Origin: Chloroflexota bacterium | GTDB lineage: Bacteria > Chloroflexota > UBA6077 > CF-72 | DNA length: 14,750 nt | Assembly: GCA_019247135.1 (NCBI GenBank) | Contig: JAFAPL010000595.1 | Location: 1-14,750 of the forward strand | Reading direction: 5' to 3' | Shown here: one piece after another, positions 14,059 to 14,750 of the stretch | How the letters are laid out: each line of letters begins with the position of its first letter | Position numbering within the stretch: the stretch's first letter is position 1 | Made by a program: the position numbers and the translations under genes | Notes under the pieces: model-generated | The model's database searches: none | Told to the model about the DNA's origin: nothing | The model's input: the letters and a program-made list of their open reading frames with translations, nothing else

Positions 14059-14641
14059 ATGAATCGACACACAGCGCGTCGGCGGTGGCTGATGCCATAG
14101 CTGGCGCCGCTCGCCTTCAGCGCTCTGTACCTGGTCGAGCTCTGGCGCGAGGGAGTCTTCATAGACCAACTCATGCTGCTCACCCAGATCGTCTTCGCGG
14201 CGCCATTGGAGGTTGCCGGCACGGTGTTGCTGATGGTGCTGGAGCAGGAACCCCGCCGCCAAGCGGTGACTGAGGCGCTGCGCTGCTGGGTGCCCTGGAC
14301 GCTGCGCGTGCTGCTACTGTCCATCGTCGCTGTCCTCGGTGGACGTGTTCGAACCAGAACGCAACCACCAGCAGATCGCGCTTGGGCTGTTCATGCATAA
14401 CCTGCCCGCGCTGGGGCTGCTGGCGGTCACCGTGATCGCCTGGCGCTGGCCATGGGTAGGCGCCGTCGGCCTGGCCGCATTCGCCAGCTGGTGGCTGGCG
14501 CTGTTCGGCAGTAGCGGGTTCTTGCCCTCGGTGTTCCTGTTGCTAGCCGTGCTGCCGCTCACCGTCGCGTCACTATTCCTCGTGAGTTGGTGGCTGCTGG
14601 CAGCGCAACGCGAGCGGCAGGCCTGCGGGCAGCGTCAGTAA
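14059..14641 (+). pseudogene. Small membrane protein gene with in-frame TAG and frameshift
   Basis: From ATG 14059 the frame reads MNRHTARRRWLMP, then TAG at 14098-14100, then continues LAPLAFSALYLVELWREGVF and LLTQIVFAAPLEVAGTVLLM to VLLLSIVAVL near 14336. The rest is one frame over from 14339: VDVFEPERNHQQIALGLFMH, NLPALGLLAVTVIAWRWPWV, then two more hydrophobic segments, ending AQRERQACGQRQ and TAA. One extra base at CTCGGTGGAC explains the shift. Rejoined, it is about 193 aa with perhaps six helices. The Asp-Val-Phe, Met-His-Asn/Leu-x-Pro and Ala-Trp-Arg-Trp signatures match a common uncharacterised membrane family in Chloroflexota and other bacteria (DUF7670-like, from memory). The strong ribosome binding site argues that the gene was recently functional. 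Confidence 0.68.
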
Positions 14642-14750
14642 GGTTGTTATCCACTGGATGCGCGCACAATTTTGGCAACACGCTGCCTCGCTAAACACCA
14701 TTACAGATGTATCCGTCGCGCGGCTCCGTTCGTTCACCGCGGAGCACCGT

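Noticed and set aside
13617..14324. Long minus-strand open frame of 235 codons
   Set aside because: Its composition is Arg/Ser/Pro-rich without motifs, and it lies opposite a better-supported membrane protein with a strong ribosome binding site.
14645..14653. TTATCCACT, close to a DnaA box
   Set aside because: Single copy without a cluster, AT-rich stretch or dnaA/dnaN neighbours, so not an origin.

Overview
The window is high-GC (roughly 60-65 percent by eye) bacterial chromosomal DNA with no phage, CRISPR or intact insertion sequence. NarL-type two-component signalling, ParB-like and GNAT fragments of a style common in Chloroflexota, and GTG starts suggest Chloroflexota or a related soil or environmental lineage. 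That assignment is inference.

Layout. 1-2050: the C-terminal end of an acyl-CoA-dehydrogenase-like flavoprotein, about 730 bases without a convincing gene, then a class A FAD monooxygenase whose start appears lost by a 1-nt slip. 2100-3200: a decayed region with a broken TPR regulator fragment (minus strand) and two tandem 3'-half tRNA remnants. 3206-3910: a GNAT acetyltransferase with a poorly defined N-terminus. 3914-5472 (minus): trpS split by a 1-nt frameshift, preceded by two small genes. 5524-8451 (plus): a single-domain response regulator, a GAF-containing NarL/DesK-type histidine kinase, and a NarL-type regulator overlapping the kinase by 4 nt. 8624-9019 (minus): a small four-helix membrane protein. 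9358-10629 (plus): an MFS exporter. 10640-11073 (minus): a frameshifted ParB-like gene. 11158-13604 (plus): a second single-domain response regulator, paralogous to the first, then a membrane-anchored DJ-1/PfpI-like protein, closed by a strong terminator. 14059-14641 (plus): a small membrane protein gene broken by an in-frame TAG and a 1-nt shift.

How the parts may work together. The kinase-NarL pair looks like an intact sensory system. The two free REC proteins share most of their sequence and also an upstream block (5524 and 11158) placed exactly 86 nt before each start. They therefore look like a duplicated, co-regulated pair, one beside the kinase and one beside the membrane DJ-1 protein. 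This REC / kinase / REC / membrane-DJ-1 neighbourhood is the best candidate for an undescribed system, though the functional link is inference.

A general caution: at least five genes are broken at single points by what look like 1-nt insertions or deletions (monooxygenase start, TPR fragment, trpS, ParB-like, small membrane protein). trpS is normally essential, so indel errors in the assembly are as likely as real gene decay.
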